Shown here in pieces: positions 33,573-53,221 of a stretch of 64,000 bases of DNA. This DNA is from Ehretia macrophylla. Lineage: Eukaryota > Streptophyta > Magnoliopsida > Boraginales > Ehretiaceae. A model generated the notes under the pieces. That model searched no databases, was not told the DNA's origin, and was given only the letters and a program-made list of their open reading frames with translations. A program made the position numbers and the translations under genes. Each line of letters opens with the position of its first letter. Position 1 is the stretch's first letter. The stretch lies in NCBI GenBank assembly GCA_037974665.1, contig CM075770.1:1996501-2060500 (forward strand). Direction: 5' to 3'.

Positions 33573-36135
33573 ATGGGGAGGAGAATATTGAACGATGCGT
33601 TGAGAACAATTGTGAATGCAGAAAAGAGAGGCTTCGGCTCGACTCAGCTCCAGCCCATCTCTAACGTCATCTCCTCTTTTCTCCAAATCATGAAATATCG
33701 AGGTACACACTCACTCACACACACACACACACACAGTGACACATGTGTAAAATATATCTAATAATTGTGTTTATGTTTATTATGAAATGTAATTAAAAGC
33801 ATGTTTAAGTGTTGTTAGCGGAAAAAAATTGGCTACATTTGTATTTGCTTGTTAATTTGTTTCGCGGTGAATGTTAATTTGGTCCAATTTAGTAACTGCA
33901 ATGGCATGGAATGAGCATTTAATTAATTATGGTAAAAAATTATATTTTTTTAAAATCTTTATTATGGAGGGGAGGAATTCAAAGCGTAATTATTGAATGA
34001 CTCTCTTGTTGTTGATCTGTTCGTTTGCCTTCATTATTTGCTCCCCTTGAACCCCAGGCCTGTGACAGTGGGGGGTGCAGCCCCCACTAAGCCCAAGAGC
34101 GGAGTGAGTTGGAGTTGCATTTTATGAAAATGTGTGTATTTTTAAATTATTTTTAGGCTGAAAAATTAATTTAGCCTTCAATAGAATTTTTTTTCTAAAT
34201 GCAAGTACTAAATTGTGTTTTCAGTCCTACTAAACAATAATCCCAGATCTGCCTTGTAAACTGGAAGATCGGGTTCCAAAGCAAATGGTTAACCCAAATC
34301 ATAGCTGAAGTTGTAACACTTACTTATATGCCATATTCATGTCATGTCTCACACCAATGTGGAATATCACAAACCTTGAATTTTGTTGGTTGAAGTTTAG
34401 TTGGTGAAACAGATTAATATCTGATGGAGACATAGAAATACGTTTTAGGTTTTTGTTAACATTTCGCGTACTGGCAGTGTTATGAGCATAGGGTCGGTAT
34501 AATTTTGCTTTTTGTGGAGTCTTCTCTTATCATCAGTGTCGGAGACAGGCACCGGATATCAGGGTGTGCCATAAATTTACTTTTTATTTTCCCCTTTCAT
34601 CTTCTTCTTCTTTCACTTTCTTTCACCATTTACACACAATTATATAGACACACCTATCTATAGCGAAAGCCTCGTACAAACAGACACACATACAAAGAAA
34701 TACAGCCACATATAGACATACAAGAAAACATACATATAGACATATGCTACTGTTTCCATGACAGTCAGAAAAAAAAAAAAAAGAAAAAAAAAGAAGAAGA
34801 TTTTTTCCCAAAGTTTTAGGGTGCACAAGCTAAATGTGGCTCCGCCAGTGCTTATCATAAGCGGAGCTGAGAGATTCGGAATATTAGATGTTGATCTGAA
34901 TCTTATTGTTGATTGCTGAGTTATGTTTTACAAGTTGGAAATTTTCAGTGATTCTCTCCTAGAGAGATTCGTAATTTAATTAAAACAACCCTGAAGAACC
35001 ACATGTAATAGATGCAACAAGAGGTAGACTAAAGATTTTTTATCTTCTACTGCCAATCCGTCCTTTCTTACTTTAGCCGGTTTCTGTATTGGGATGTTGG
35101 AAAAAAGTGCATCCTTTTATGGTCTTTGTTCAGAGTCGCAGGTCAAGGAATGATTGATGCTATAGTATTTTATACAGTGAAATTCTTTCAAATTGATGCG
35201 AAATGCTTTCAAATTGTTGCCTTATTTTCCTTTTTTGTTTCTTACTTATTTCAGGATATATTAAAGATTTCCAAGTACATGATCCTCACAGAGTTGGGAA
35301 GATAAATGTTGAATTGCTGGGTCGGGTTAATGACTGCCGAGCTCTCACATACAGACAAGACTTGAAGGCTCAGAATATTGAGGCTTATACAAAACGCACA
35401 CTTCCAACTCACCAGGTCAGCTTATCTTCCTTTCACTATTCAGCCTTTGGTGCATGTTGTTTACTTAAAATTTTTTCTCTTTGTTGATTAATTTATCTTG
35501 ATCTTCTTCTATACGAAAATTGTTTGTTGCATTTGTGATTAAATATTCTCTTCACTGTTGGTCAAGATTCTAGAGGGAGCAAATGTTTCTTTTGCTGTTG
35601 AGCTCTTTTCAGATCTTTTCACGTTCACAAAAACAAACAAGTCCATTGTTGTGTTTCAAGATGTCTTCTGTTGGCTAGTAGGGCCTAAGCTATGGTGGTG
35701 TTGGAATTTGGTCATGGTTTGCTGGAGTTCTAACACCCCGAACCCTTAGGGTCTTTTGTTGCGTGTTCTTTCCCTTTGTCCCTGATGCACTGACACATAA
35801 GCATATGGATTTGAGATGCTAAACTCTTTTGTGCTTGTTAGTGTCTAGCAAATTGGATCCGTTTGCTCATCGATTACTCTTTTTTTTTTTTTCCATGCAT
35901 CTCTTTATAAAACGTGTCAATTTTTAAATCTCAAGTCCTGGTTAGTACAATTTTTTTGCAATATTCCCCCATCATCCATCTTTTTGTCCCAAACGATAGA
36001 GGATACTCTTAACCAATTTTCTTTCTCTTGATGCAGTGGGGATATGTTGTAATTACGACGCCAAATGGGGTCTTGGATCATGAAGAGGCGATTCGTCAAA
36101 ATGTGGGTGGCCAGGTCATTGGGTATTTCTACTGA
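33573..36135 (+). CDS. RPS15A: Ribosomal protein S15a (uS8), type II, probably mitochondrial
   Basis: Exons 33573-33702, 35255-35415, 36037-36135 give 129 residues, the family's normal length. It begins [20 protein letters not shown] and ends [10 protein letters not shown]. uS8 binds helix 21 of the small-subunit rRNA and is needed for 30S/40S assembly. Cytosolic S15a normally begins [21 protein letters not shown]; the [12 protein letters not shown] start and the divergent middle ([19 protein letters not shown]) match the plant type II S15a group, which earlier work showed to have replaced the lost mitochondrial S8 in angiosperms. No presequence is visible, as in that group. Intron 1 holds two hAT-like MITEs. 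Type II assignment is from memory of Arabidopsis RPS15aB/E. Confidence 0.92.
34055..34256. mobile_element. Degenerate hAT-like MITE in RPS15A intron 1
   Basis: Opens CAGGCCTGTGACAGTGGGG with 'GCAGCCCCCACTAAG', and closes CAGATCTGCCTTG. The internal 'GCTGAAAAATTAATTTAG' also occurs, with changes, in the 3271-3467 copy. No clear target duplication. Confidence 0.4.
34534..34850. mobile_element. hAT-type MITE in RPS15A intron 1 (8-bp TSD)
   Basis: Ends CAGTGTCGGAGAC and GGCTCCGCCAGTG are inverted copies, flanked by the perfect 8-bp duplication CTTATCAT (34526-34533 and 34851-34858): the hAT signature. 317 bp, no transposase; CT-rich and A-rich tracts inside. Confidence 0.85.
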
Positions 36136-37471
36136 AGAAGAATTATTTGTCTCATGGAGGAAGATCTTGAGGTGCCTAATTGTGATTCCTCCCTTCTGTT
36201 CTGCACATTAAGGTCCTGTGGCAGAAACAAAGTTATCATAAAGTCACAGCTCTATTGCAATATGCTTAGACTAAGATCTTCAGTTTTATGTCAATTGCAT
36301 CGGCATTGTAGTTGACTCAAGATTGTATGTCACTTTTGATTCCTTTGTGGTCTAATGCAAAGATGTGCCATTTTGTATGCAGGATAAATGATAATAGTAT
36401 GAAATTATGTCGATGGTTCGGTTCTTTTTCTTTGATAACTAGGAATTCACCCTAGATAAAATTAGATTGAATCCGTTTCAGGGTTACAAATTCTCTAGTG
36501 CATCAGTCTCAATGCATACTCCCAGGTAATCAAGGATCCAACAAAGAGTTCCGTCTTACGGCTCAAGGAAGTATCTTTCTGTATAACGAATTATATGAGG
36601 CGCTTAATTCAGAGCTCAATTTCATGTCACCGGCCTAAACCAAGCCTGGGCCAGTAAGGCGCAATACTGCTATACTAGTAATGGTTTTTAATGGTCGGGA
36701 TGATTTTTACGTCCAAATAATCTAGTGCCATGACGTAATAAGATTCCACATAACGAAAAATATGTTAAAACCATATAGTAGTTAATAAAATTTCAAATAA
36801 CGAAAGATATTTAGCAAATTCTACCTCTATTCGCATACGACTGGCATTGGCTATTCACTATTGGAGTAAAATATTGAAACATCAAAAATCAAACTTGCAA
36901 AATCTATGTTTTGATTTTGCCAATTGAAATGTTGTAGTCTTGAAGCAATAGCATACAAAAAAGGATGACCGTTGTTTTACAAATTATTGAATATATCTCA
37001 AGACGTATCAATATTTTCATATTAGTTACAATAATGATTGGAACTTATCAACCCTTATTTCTTTATGATGTCAAGCAATATCAATGAAATCCTCACCAAT
37101 GATATTTCGAACTCAGAAATGCCCGCCACCAACCTTTTTTATTTTTATTTTTTAGTTGTTTGGTGAGTAATGTGTTGTATTATTTATAAAAAAATGCACA
37201 TCGTAACGCCAGTCAAAACAAACAACCAGGAAGGCCCAAACTGGGAGGCTTCCTTCAAAAATTTCATTTAATTAAATTTAACTCCTTAATCTATTTTTTT
37301 TTTTTACTAAAAGAAAATTTCATTATAGTTACAAATTGCATGATTATATATTTTTTTAAAATGACGAAACAAATACAAAAAAAGCTAAATTGCGACAAAC
37401 ATAATATTTAATAATTCAATTAACTACTTTATTACCCGCAATCTAACATTATCTCAAACAAAAAAAAATAC
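36136..37471. other. RPS15A 3' UTR and intergenic DNA
   Basis: The first ~300 bp are probably the S15a 3' UTR. Beyond that it is AT-rich with no supportable gene or well-formed transposon. Confidence 0.5.
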
Positions 37472-39116
37472 ATATATATATAAATAGTTTCACATGTATC
37501 AAAGATGCCATCGTCAACTTATATTCCCTTTTGTTACTTCTTGCACAAACTCAATTGCTCACATAATCAACACACACACACGCGTAAAAAAGAGTTACTG
37601 CACAGTGCATAATCTGTACTGTACCTTTTTCTTCACATACACCCGAGTGGTTCCTCTATGTTATGCTTCCTGTGTTGTTAATGTAATCAAACTCGACTAG
37701 AACACTTTGATCAAATTCAATCTACTGTTTTCTCTTCTCATTTGCTAGACATTTTTTTTTCCTTAATTTATTCTTAATCCGATGAGCCCTTTGTGTTTCA
37801 ACGGCAAAAAAGGTCAAGAAAAAGCTGGGATTTTCATATCAGGTAAAAAAGCTTTAATCTTTAAACGTTAATTTGCATTTGGGTTTTCAATTTCAGATTA
37901 AATTGTTTATTGTCTTTTGGGTTTTTAATTTCAGATTAAATTTTTGTTCTTTTTGAATTTGGAAAAAAAAAACTACCCATAAAAAAAAATGAGCTTGGAT
38001 TTTTGCATATAGTGAAGTTTTAATTGCAACTAATAAGCACTTTCTTTGTTGCTTAAGTGGAATCTAGCTTTAGCTTATTGCTCTTTGTTTTTAAGTTATA
38101 ATTTGAGTTTCACTCGTTTCTGTTCTATGTTCAATTTTTAATTCCGGCTTTCAATTTCAGCAAAAATTGTTCCTTTTGAAATTGGAAGAAAGATACCCCA
38201 TAAATGATTTATTTCTGAAATTTTGCATATAGTGAGGTTTCAATTGTATACTTCATAAGCACTTCTCTTGGTACTTAAGTGGAGTCTGGGTTTAGCTTAT
38301 TGCTCTTTGTTGTTAAGTTCTCATTTGCGTTTCAATTATTTCTGCTTTATATTCAAGTTTTAGGTTTTGGATTTTGGTTAATTTGTGCGTAAGAGTCTTG
38401 CGATGAGTAGACACACCAGAAACAAGCAATTGAAGAATGAGTCTTACTTATCTTTATTTTTATTTTTTTTGAGAAATGAATAAATTTTATGGATAAATTA
38501 CTCACTTGTCTTGGTTTTAGTTGTCTTCTGGATAAATTATCGAAAAGTCTTTTCATATCCTCTTTTGTGGTGTTTTAAATTGAGTGCTGGGGGCGGAATT
38601 CGTTGGTAGTGACTAACACGTTTATGTCATTGATGGGAATTCAAGTTACTTTTCTTGTCAGGAAATTTAATTCCCATACTAGTTGGCTGGCTATTATATT
38701 TTCTGTGAGACGGATGGCTATTTTGTTTCCCCATATTCGGATGGCTATAGTGTTGTAGCAGTTAAAAGATAAGATTTGCCTGTACGAGCCACGTGGAAAC
38801 GAAGTTAAGAGTATAAGATTGAAAGGTAAATAGGAAACTGGGCATTTGCAAAGATGTTCTAAAATACAGTGAAAGTTATTCTGATGTGGATACATGCAAA
38901 TTCCTAGTGGGTATTATAAGAAATTATGAAATAGTCTTAGCTTTATTTTGTCTCTTTCGGATTCCTGTGACCTATTGGTATCAGCAAAATGTTGTATCCA
39001 TGTTCAAATGCTTCTAAATTAATAATCTGATAATTTTGTTTGTCTTATGCAGATAAATATTTTATGCCGTAAAGTAATTGTCATGCTGAATGTTGCTTCC
39101 AACTGGCGAGTTGGGG
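37472..39116 (+). promoter_or_regulatory. Promoter, 5' UTR exon and leader intron of the GDH-like gene
   Basis: TATA box at about 37472-37486 (ATATATATATAAATAG). A likely untranslated first exon ends at 37842 (TATCAG|GTAAAA), with a leader intron to 39052 (TTATGCAG|ATAAA). Three ATGs precede the chosen start: a three-codon uORF at 39063, an overlapping uORF at 39083, and an in-frame ATG at 39090 that would add nine residues. The leader intron contains a rough ~250-bp duplication ('AGCACTTTCTTTG...AGCTTATTGCTCTTTGTT' near 38036 and again near 38260). Confidence 0.45.
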
Positions 39117-47128
<8,012 letters not shown>

Positions 47129-47795
47129 GCTTTGGATGAAGCAGCATTTGGCATTTTCTTGGTCCAGTCTTTGGCGCTCGTATGAATTGTCAATACCTGC
47201 TGACATTATGTTCGGTAGGGGCAGAGGGAATTTCCTGTGGAGCGGATGGACTTCTGTGAAAAACATTGTCTCGCGTATAAACGAGGTGTTGCTTGCCACT
47301 ATTTACGAGGGGAACTGTAGATTTCTTTGTATCATACATGTAACTTTACAGCTTAGGATATGGTGTTCTTCAAGCTTTAGCCAAATAGACCTGTAGGTTA
47401 TATGTTTTAGTTCCAGCAATAAATATAGGGCGTGGTTAAATTCCATTGAAGTTATTTTTCTTATTCCACACACAATCATTTCTTTCTGCTTGACTTGGAA
47501 ATTTTGTGAATATTGACATTGTAATAATTGCAATATTTTCATCCAAATTTGGCAATGGACTGGTTTCTTATTTTCAATTTTGTTTTCAATCAAAACTAAA
47601 ACCTGGCGTGGGGGACAAATACGACTGCTATCTTTCAAAATAATCTTTTTAGTTCTCTCAAGTTAAACACATGAGACGTCGTTAGTCCCCGAGATGATGA
47701 TATGAAAATTTGCTTTGCTTATAAATATGCTGGTAATCTCTTTGTAACTATGCACTGGTAATGCATTAATATCTCACGGAAAATGATATGTGTAT
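47129..47795. other. GDH-like gene 3' UTR and flank
   Basis: 3' UTR probably runs to about 47430 ('AATAAATATAGG' near 47418 resembles a poly(A) signal). Nothing else supported. Confidence 0.5.
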
Positions 47796-48714
47796 TGTAG
47801 TGACCCGAAATTTTTAGTTATTTATTTATTTATTTAAGAGTTAAAAAAATATTTAATTTGAATTTTAGTTTGAATAGGATTTTGATGCTTCCAAGGAAGT
47901 AAGAGTTTGAGGCATGTGAGGCTTTATGATAAATAGATATCCTTTGGAAATAGAAGTCTTATTAAGAAATAAAAAATTGAATTATTTGGTTTTGAATTCA
48001 GAATTTTAGAAGTCTTTGATTCGAGATTATTGAGGTAAGTAGGATTTTATCTTGCTTTTGTTACTCCTTTATTGATTAATAAACTTTGTTCAATTCTTTG
48101 TTTACTCTAATATTCGTATTCATTTTGTCAAATTTCGTTTATTAATCCTCTTAATAAGATTAAATGCATGATATTGGGTTGAGTCTATGGATTATAGAAG
48201 TTGTATATTAAATTATAGGCGGTTGGAAGTTAATTAGTGGTCAACAAGTAGATAGAAGGGTAGAGATTCTTTAATTATTTTTCTGCAAGATTCGGCAAAA
48301 AAATTAATTTTTTTTTGTATTAAATTTTGTAATGATTTTAAGTACTTAAACATTTCAAGTTGGATTTAGAAGTTTTTTTTTTTTTTGCTAGGAACTTGGA
48401 TTTAGAAGTTATAATTTTGATATTTAGAGTTTTTGGCATTTATGAGACTTTAGATGCCTTGTTTAGTTGTTATGTTTATGTCAGGAATTTTTTTAGGTAT
48501 TTATTGTGATTTTTTTGTTTGTTTTAGCTTTGTGACTTGATTTTCTTGATACGCCTAGTCGAATTCTGAGGATATGGGCTCAACTAATAACTCGAATTAA
48601 TAAATTTGAGCTTAGTTGATATTTGGTCGAAAATAATTATTTTCAAGCTTACGAAATAGTAGTGCTCGTAAGTCCGGAGTTCTCCGGACCCGGGTATCCT
48701 TTGCAGACGTGACA
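47796..48714 (+). mobile_element. Possible solo LTR (Gypsy, Del/Tekay-like)
   Basis: Starts TGTAGTGACCCGAAATTTTT, a sequence close to the LTR start of plant Del/Tekay elements, and can be read to a TGACA end after CCGGACCCGGGTATCC. No matching 5-bp flanking duplication, PBS or PPT was found, so the right border and the class are uncertain. If real, it is an old fossil with no internal region left. Confidence 0.35.
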
Positions 48715-49149
48715 AAATTTCATGTCAAGAGCACAAAATATTACTTTTAATAGTACTCCCTATTAATAGGATCTTAGCTGCATCCTTGATATGATCGTTA
48801 ATTCGTTATGAATATGCGCCACGCGATCTTTTTTCACCTGACATGCTCAACTAGTATCCTAACCTCCAAACCTGAAAATACATCATAATCGGAAAAAAAA
48901 AACTACACATATAGTTGAATCCGCCATTGTTGAAGCAACTATCTTGCAATATATGTAACTGAACTACCTCATGAGTATCAGGCAAACTAACATTGCATTG
49001 ATCTTTCTTTTCCGTGCAGTTTTGCCATTTTTGTCCATAATGGTTTCCATGAATCAGCTACATCATTGTCGGTTTGTTTACTGATTCCACCTAGTGAGAT
49101 AAGGCTCGGGTCGGTTGGGTTTTGTTTATTGATTTTTCAGGAGCTGCAA

Positions 49150-51044
49150 ATGGATCACATCTCCCAGTTACCTGAGTCTCTCATACATCATATCCTTTCT
49201 TTCCTTTCTGCCAAAGATGCTACACGTACGTGTATATTATCCCAGGCCTGGAATCATTTCTGGCTTACATATCCGATAATAGATCTCAGCTCAATTTGCA
49301 CATCAAATATATATCAATACTGTCTCAAGTTAGAGAATCAAGAAGCCATTAGAGCAGAAGAGAGGTTGTTGATCATGTTAGATAGATCATTGCAGCATCG
49401 ATTCCAGCAGAATTCGAATATATGCAAATTTAGAATGCACATCTCTTCGTTTAGTTCGTTAAAGTCTTTATCTCCGTGTCTAGACAGGTGGATATGCAAC
49501 ATGGTTGAGAAAACTATTCAAGAATTAGATTTGAAGGTTTCCACTTCAGATCATCCGTATTACTATTTGATTCCTCCCACGCTGTTCTCAGCCAAATCGC
49601 TGACAGTGCTGAGATTGTCTCGTTGTATACTTGACACAACATCGATCTCAGATACTAATATGGAACTTTTCCAGCTGCGCAGCCTCTGTTTTGATGGAAA
49701 TGTTTTAGATAATGATATGCTTCAACATTTTCTCTCTAGCTGTCCTTCAATTGAAAGCTTGATTCTCAGGTACTGTAAAGGGTTCAAGAATCTTCGACTC
49801 GTTCCAAGTCTGCGAAAACTGAGTTACGTTGAGATCCATACGTGCGATGATGTTCAGAACATCGATGTTGAAGCACCAAATGTTGATACATTTTCAGGAA
49901 CTTTGTCATACATGATCAATTTTGTTGCTTCTGGGACTCTCAAGAAGTTAAAAGTGATTGGTCTGGGGATTACTGATGAGCAACTTCAGACTCTTCTGTC
50001 TCAGTCCCTCAACCTTGAGCATTTGGAACTATATCATTTCAACTTGAAGATGATTCATATAAAGAGCCAGAGTCTTACAAGATTGAAGTTGTTATACAGC
50101 CGTGCATCGTCCGTTTTGATCGAGACTCCTAATCTGGTGTCCCTGGAATATAGCAGTTTCACAATACCTCACAATGTATCTGTTGCTTCTTCAAAGCTTC
50201 TTGATGTTTACATGAAACTCTGGCTTCATCTTGAAGAGCCTAGTAATCTTGATCGGGTCGCGAAATTAGCTAGCATTGTAATGAGGTCAGGTCTTTCAAC
50301 AAGATTCAAGTTCAGAGTCAATCAAGAAGTAAGCATCCTTTCCTAATCTTACATGCATTTGTTCTTCATCCTCATCTTCCATTTTCATTTCTTAATCTAA
50401 GCGTTATGGCAAGCCCGGGGAGTTCTGAGAACAACCAGCCCTTGATAGACATGTATAGAACTCAACATTGACGTAAATAAGCTATTGGGAGCATACACGT
50501 GTATATTAACAGTTCATTCAATGTGAGACAATTTAGTTCGTCCTAGTTCTCTAAATCTAACACTAAGATTGTGAAATTTTTCTTGGATGTGCAGAACAAA
50601 ATGATGGTTCATGATAATATGAGTGAAGTTTTTCTCTCTTCGTTATGTGATCTACAAGACTTCAAGCAAGGACTAGTTGTTTGTATTACATCAATGGACT
50701 ACACAGTTTTTGCAGATTATATGATTCAGAAGTTCCATCCCAAGACTTTATCTGTGGCATGTTGCAGCAGCAAACCTATCGAGGTACTAGACTGGTGTCG
50801 GTGCATATAACCGACTCTACCTACTAATTTAAAATTTGGTTTAGTTTGGTTTATTCACGAGGAATTATTTTTTTAATCTGAATTGCAGTTCTTATCTGAG
50901 GACATGGTGCAAACACAAGGTTGTGTAGACTACTACAGATCAACAGCCAAACTTGGCATTTATAAGTTGATTTTGAAATTGAAGACACTCAAGAAGCAGT
51001 TGATGAACAAACTTTATATCAAAAAAATTTCAGATTCTATCTGA
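49150..51044 (+). CDS. F-box/LRR protein
   Basis: Exons 49150-50328, 50595-50783, 50889-51044; 507 residues. An F-box at residues 2-45 (HISQLPESLIHHILSFLSAK, then RTCILSQAWNHFW) recruits SKP1 in an SCF ubiquitin ligase. Irregular leucine-rich repeats follow (CPSIESLILRYCKGFKNLRL, SLNLEHLELYHFNLKMI, ETPNLVSLEYSSF), which usually bind the substrate. The C-terminal part (exons 2-3) is basic and helical rather than a clear FBD domain. An upstream in-frame ATG at 49066 is not preferred: TTTGTTTATTGATTTTTCAG just before 49141 looks like a splice acceptor, so the leader may be spliced. These genes form large fast-evolving plant families; the substrate cannot be predicted. Confidence 0.88.
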
Positions 51045-51970
51045 TTGTTGTATCTAACCTCTGTTGGTTTCTATTATTTACAAGAGTCTTATGTATTAAG
51101 TACAACCTTTTATGCATGATTATAAAACGAACAATTTTTAATGGAAAAGTAAACATGTGCGGGAAACATTAGAAGGCCACTACCAAGTCAGTCGCCCAAA
51201 TTAAGGATGCTACGTAGTATGAGCTTATTCATGCAATTATGCACTCTTCGAATAGTCCAATTATTCTTTTGGATGGCTCCTTTTTGTTATAATTACAAGT
51301 TGAATAATCAGTGAATTGGGTGGGTCATAGAAGGTCCAACCCAATGGATTGTTTCGTCACTAGATTTATAGTGGACATCTTTCGACCCATATAGCCCTAT
51401 GAATATCGACAAATTCAAAATAATCTCATAATTTTTGAATTATAGAAATTTTTTCATAGACTGTTTGACTTTTACCCCTAAAAAATGCGATTTGACTTTT
51501 TTGGTCAAAATAAAATGTTGTTTAAATAGTTCACATACATTATTCTATGTATAATAGTTTAATTACAAAAAAGTCACTTTTGAGGCTTCTTTTCTGTTAA
51601 TCTAAAATTGCATTTCACAAATGCATTCCTCGAAAATAATTTTTTGTAGAGCTCAATTCAAATTGTATGGCAATGGCAAAGCAAAAATGACAAGAAACTT
51701 GAAATGGTGGAATGACCCTTTACACTTAAAAACCGGTTAAAAAAAACAATCAATTCGATCGGGATTTCTTTTCAATCGAATTGCTAAATCATTCCATACG
51801 TACTATTAATTATGTTTTTTAAATTTGAGCTGTTAATTTCAACACCTAAAATTACAAAAATATCATTCAATAAACGAATCATTCTTAAAAAAAATTCTAA
51901 AACAAAACAAACACACACAGAGCACACCATCTATCAAGCTTGCAGCCTAAGCATTTCATAAGCAAATGTG
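51045..51970. other. F-box 3' UTR and intergenic DNA
   Basis: AT-rich with no gene supported. Confidence 0.5.
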
Positions 51971-52187
51971 GTTGGCGGAGCTAGGGAGGGGCGGGTGGGG
52001 ACTCCGACCTCCCAAGCTTTTTTATAAAAAAAGTTATATAGTATCGTTAAAAAAAAATTATTATTACTAAAAAAATTAATGTAATATCATTAAAAAAGTT
52101 ATTAGCTCCGTTATTTTTTTTCTTATTATAAATTTTTTTATTTTAATCTTGATTCTTAATTTTAAATTTCTAACTCCGCCTCTAGTG
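51971..52187. mobile_element. hAT-like MITE (GGCGGAGCTAG ends)
   Basis: Left GTTGGCGGAGCTAGGGAG and right CTAACTCCGCCTCTAGTG are inverted copies. Flanks CATAAGCA / CATAGACA could be a decayed 8-bp duplication. AT-rich interior, no coding. Confidence 0.5.
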
Positions 52188-52741
52188 CATAGACAAAGTA
52201 TTTACACTTCACCGGTGGAATAATATTATTATTACAACTTTCAAAATTCAATGCTATTCGCTATCCGCATGAATGATGCATCTGCCCCGTCTGTTGCAGT
52301 GCTCATAAACCTGTCTGCCGACATGGTGTGCCTCATGACTCATCTAAATCCTCTCTGCAGAATGAAACAAAAAATTCTTACATTATTTATTACATGCACA
52401 TAATAATATAACACAAAAGATTCTTCACACCCATTCAATGTAAACACATATATATTCCACCTGCCATAACAGTTCAATCAAGCACAAACCAAAACTCTTT
52501 TGACACAATAAGCATCTCTTTTCTTTTTTTTTTCATCTTCATCATTGCATTTCTCCAGCTGCAACTTGCAATTTGTAGAGAGAAGAGATAAAGAGTTCAA
52601 ATTTGGTTCACAAAAATCAATGATGCATTGAAATATGTGCCATCCAAAAATGATTTTCTTGAACATAGAAAATATCGAACATGGTGAATATTAAAAAAAA
52701 AACAAAATTGTTATTTTCCATGTCATAACAGATTCAGCTAG

Positions 52742-52779
52742 CCACGTGTCATCCTCCTCCTCCTACAGCTTATTTAAGG
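52742..52779 (+). promoter_or_regulatory. Promoter of the anoctamin gene: G-box/ABRE and TATA
   Basis: CCACGTGTC (52742-52750) is a G-box/ABRE-type bZIP or bHLH site; TATTTAAGG (52771-52779) is a TATA-like box ~30 bp before a plausible start. The leader to the ATG at 53222 would be about 420 nt, unusually long, and includes a tandem duplication. Confidence 0.5.
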
Positions 52780-52904
52780 ACACCTCATCCTCTGTTTGTG
52801 TTGAAACAAACATCTGTCCCAGTGTTTTGTCATTTTTCATGCAAATTTCAATATTGCCATGCAAGCAGAAACACAGAGTATTGAAGCTTAGCCAATTTCA
52901 TTAG

Positions 52905-53175
52905 AGTTTGAGTCTTTACCAATTCTGAAGAAGAAAGATCAAACCTTTATGATTTACACAGAAAGGCCTTTAATTTTGTGTGTGTGTGTTTGCGTCATTT
53001 GGTTTTAGAAACAATGACTCTTTTTTGCCAATTTGGTTAAAAGTTTGAGGCTTTACCAATTCTGAAGAAGAAAGCTTGAATTTTTATGAATCATACATAA
53101 AAAGGCCAATATTTTGTTCTCGTGTTGGTGTTTTTTGCCTCATTTGGTTTCAAATACAAAGACCTTTTTTGTTGA
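52905..53175 (+). repeat. Tandem duplication (~137 bp x 2) in the anoctamin 5' leader
   Basis: Copies at about 52905-53041 and 53042-53175 share AGTTTGAG, CTTTACCAATTCTGAAGAAG, AAAAGGCC, GTGTTTTTTGCCTCATTTGG-like and CTTTTTT blocks in the same order. They are diverged by many substitutions and small indels. Lies wholly before the ATG. Confidence 0.8.
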
Positions 53176-53221
53176 TTAAAGCTCTTGAAGCTGTTTTGGT
53201 TGAAGGTAAAGAGTTTTGGAA

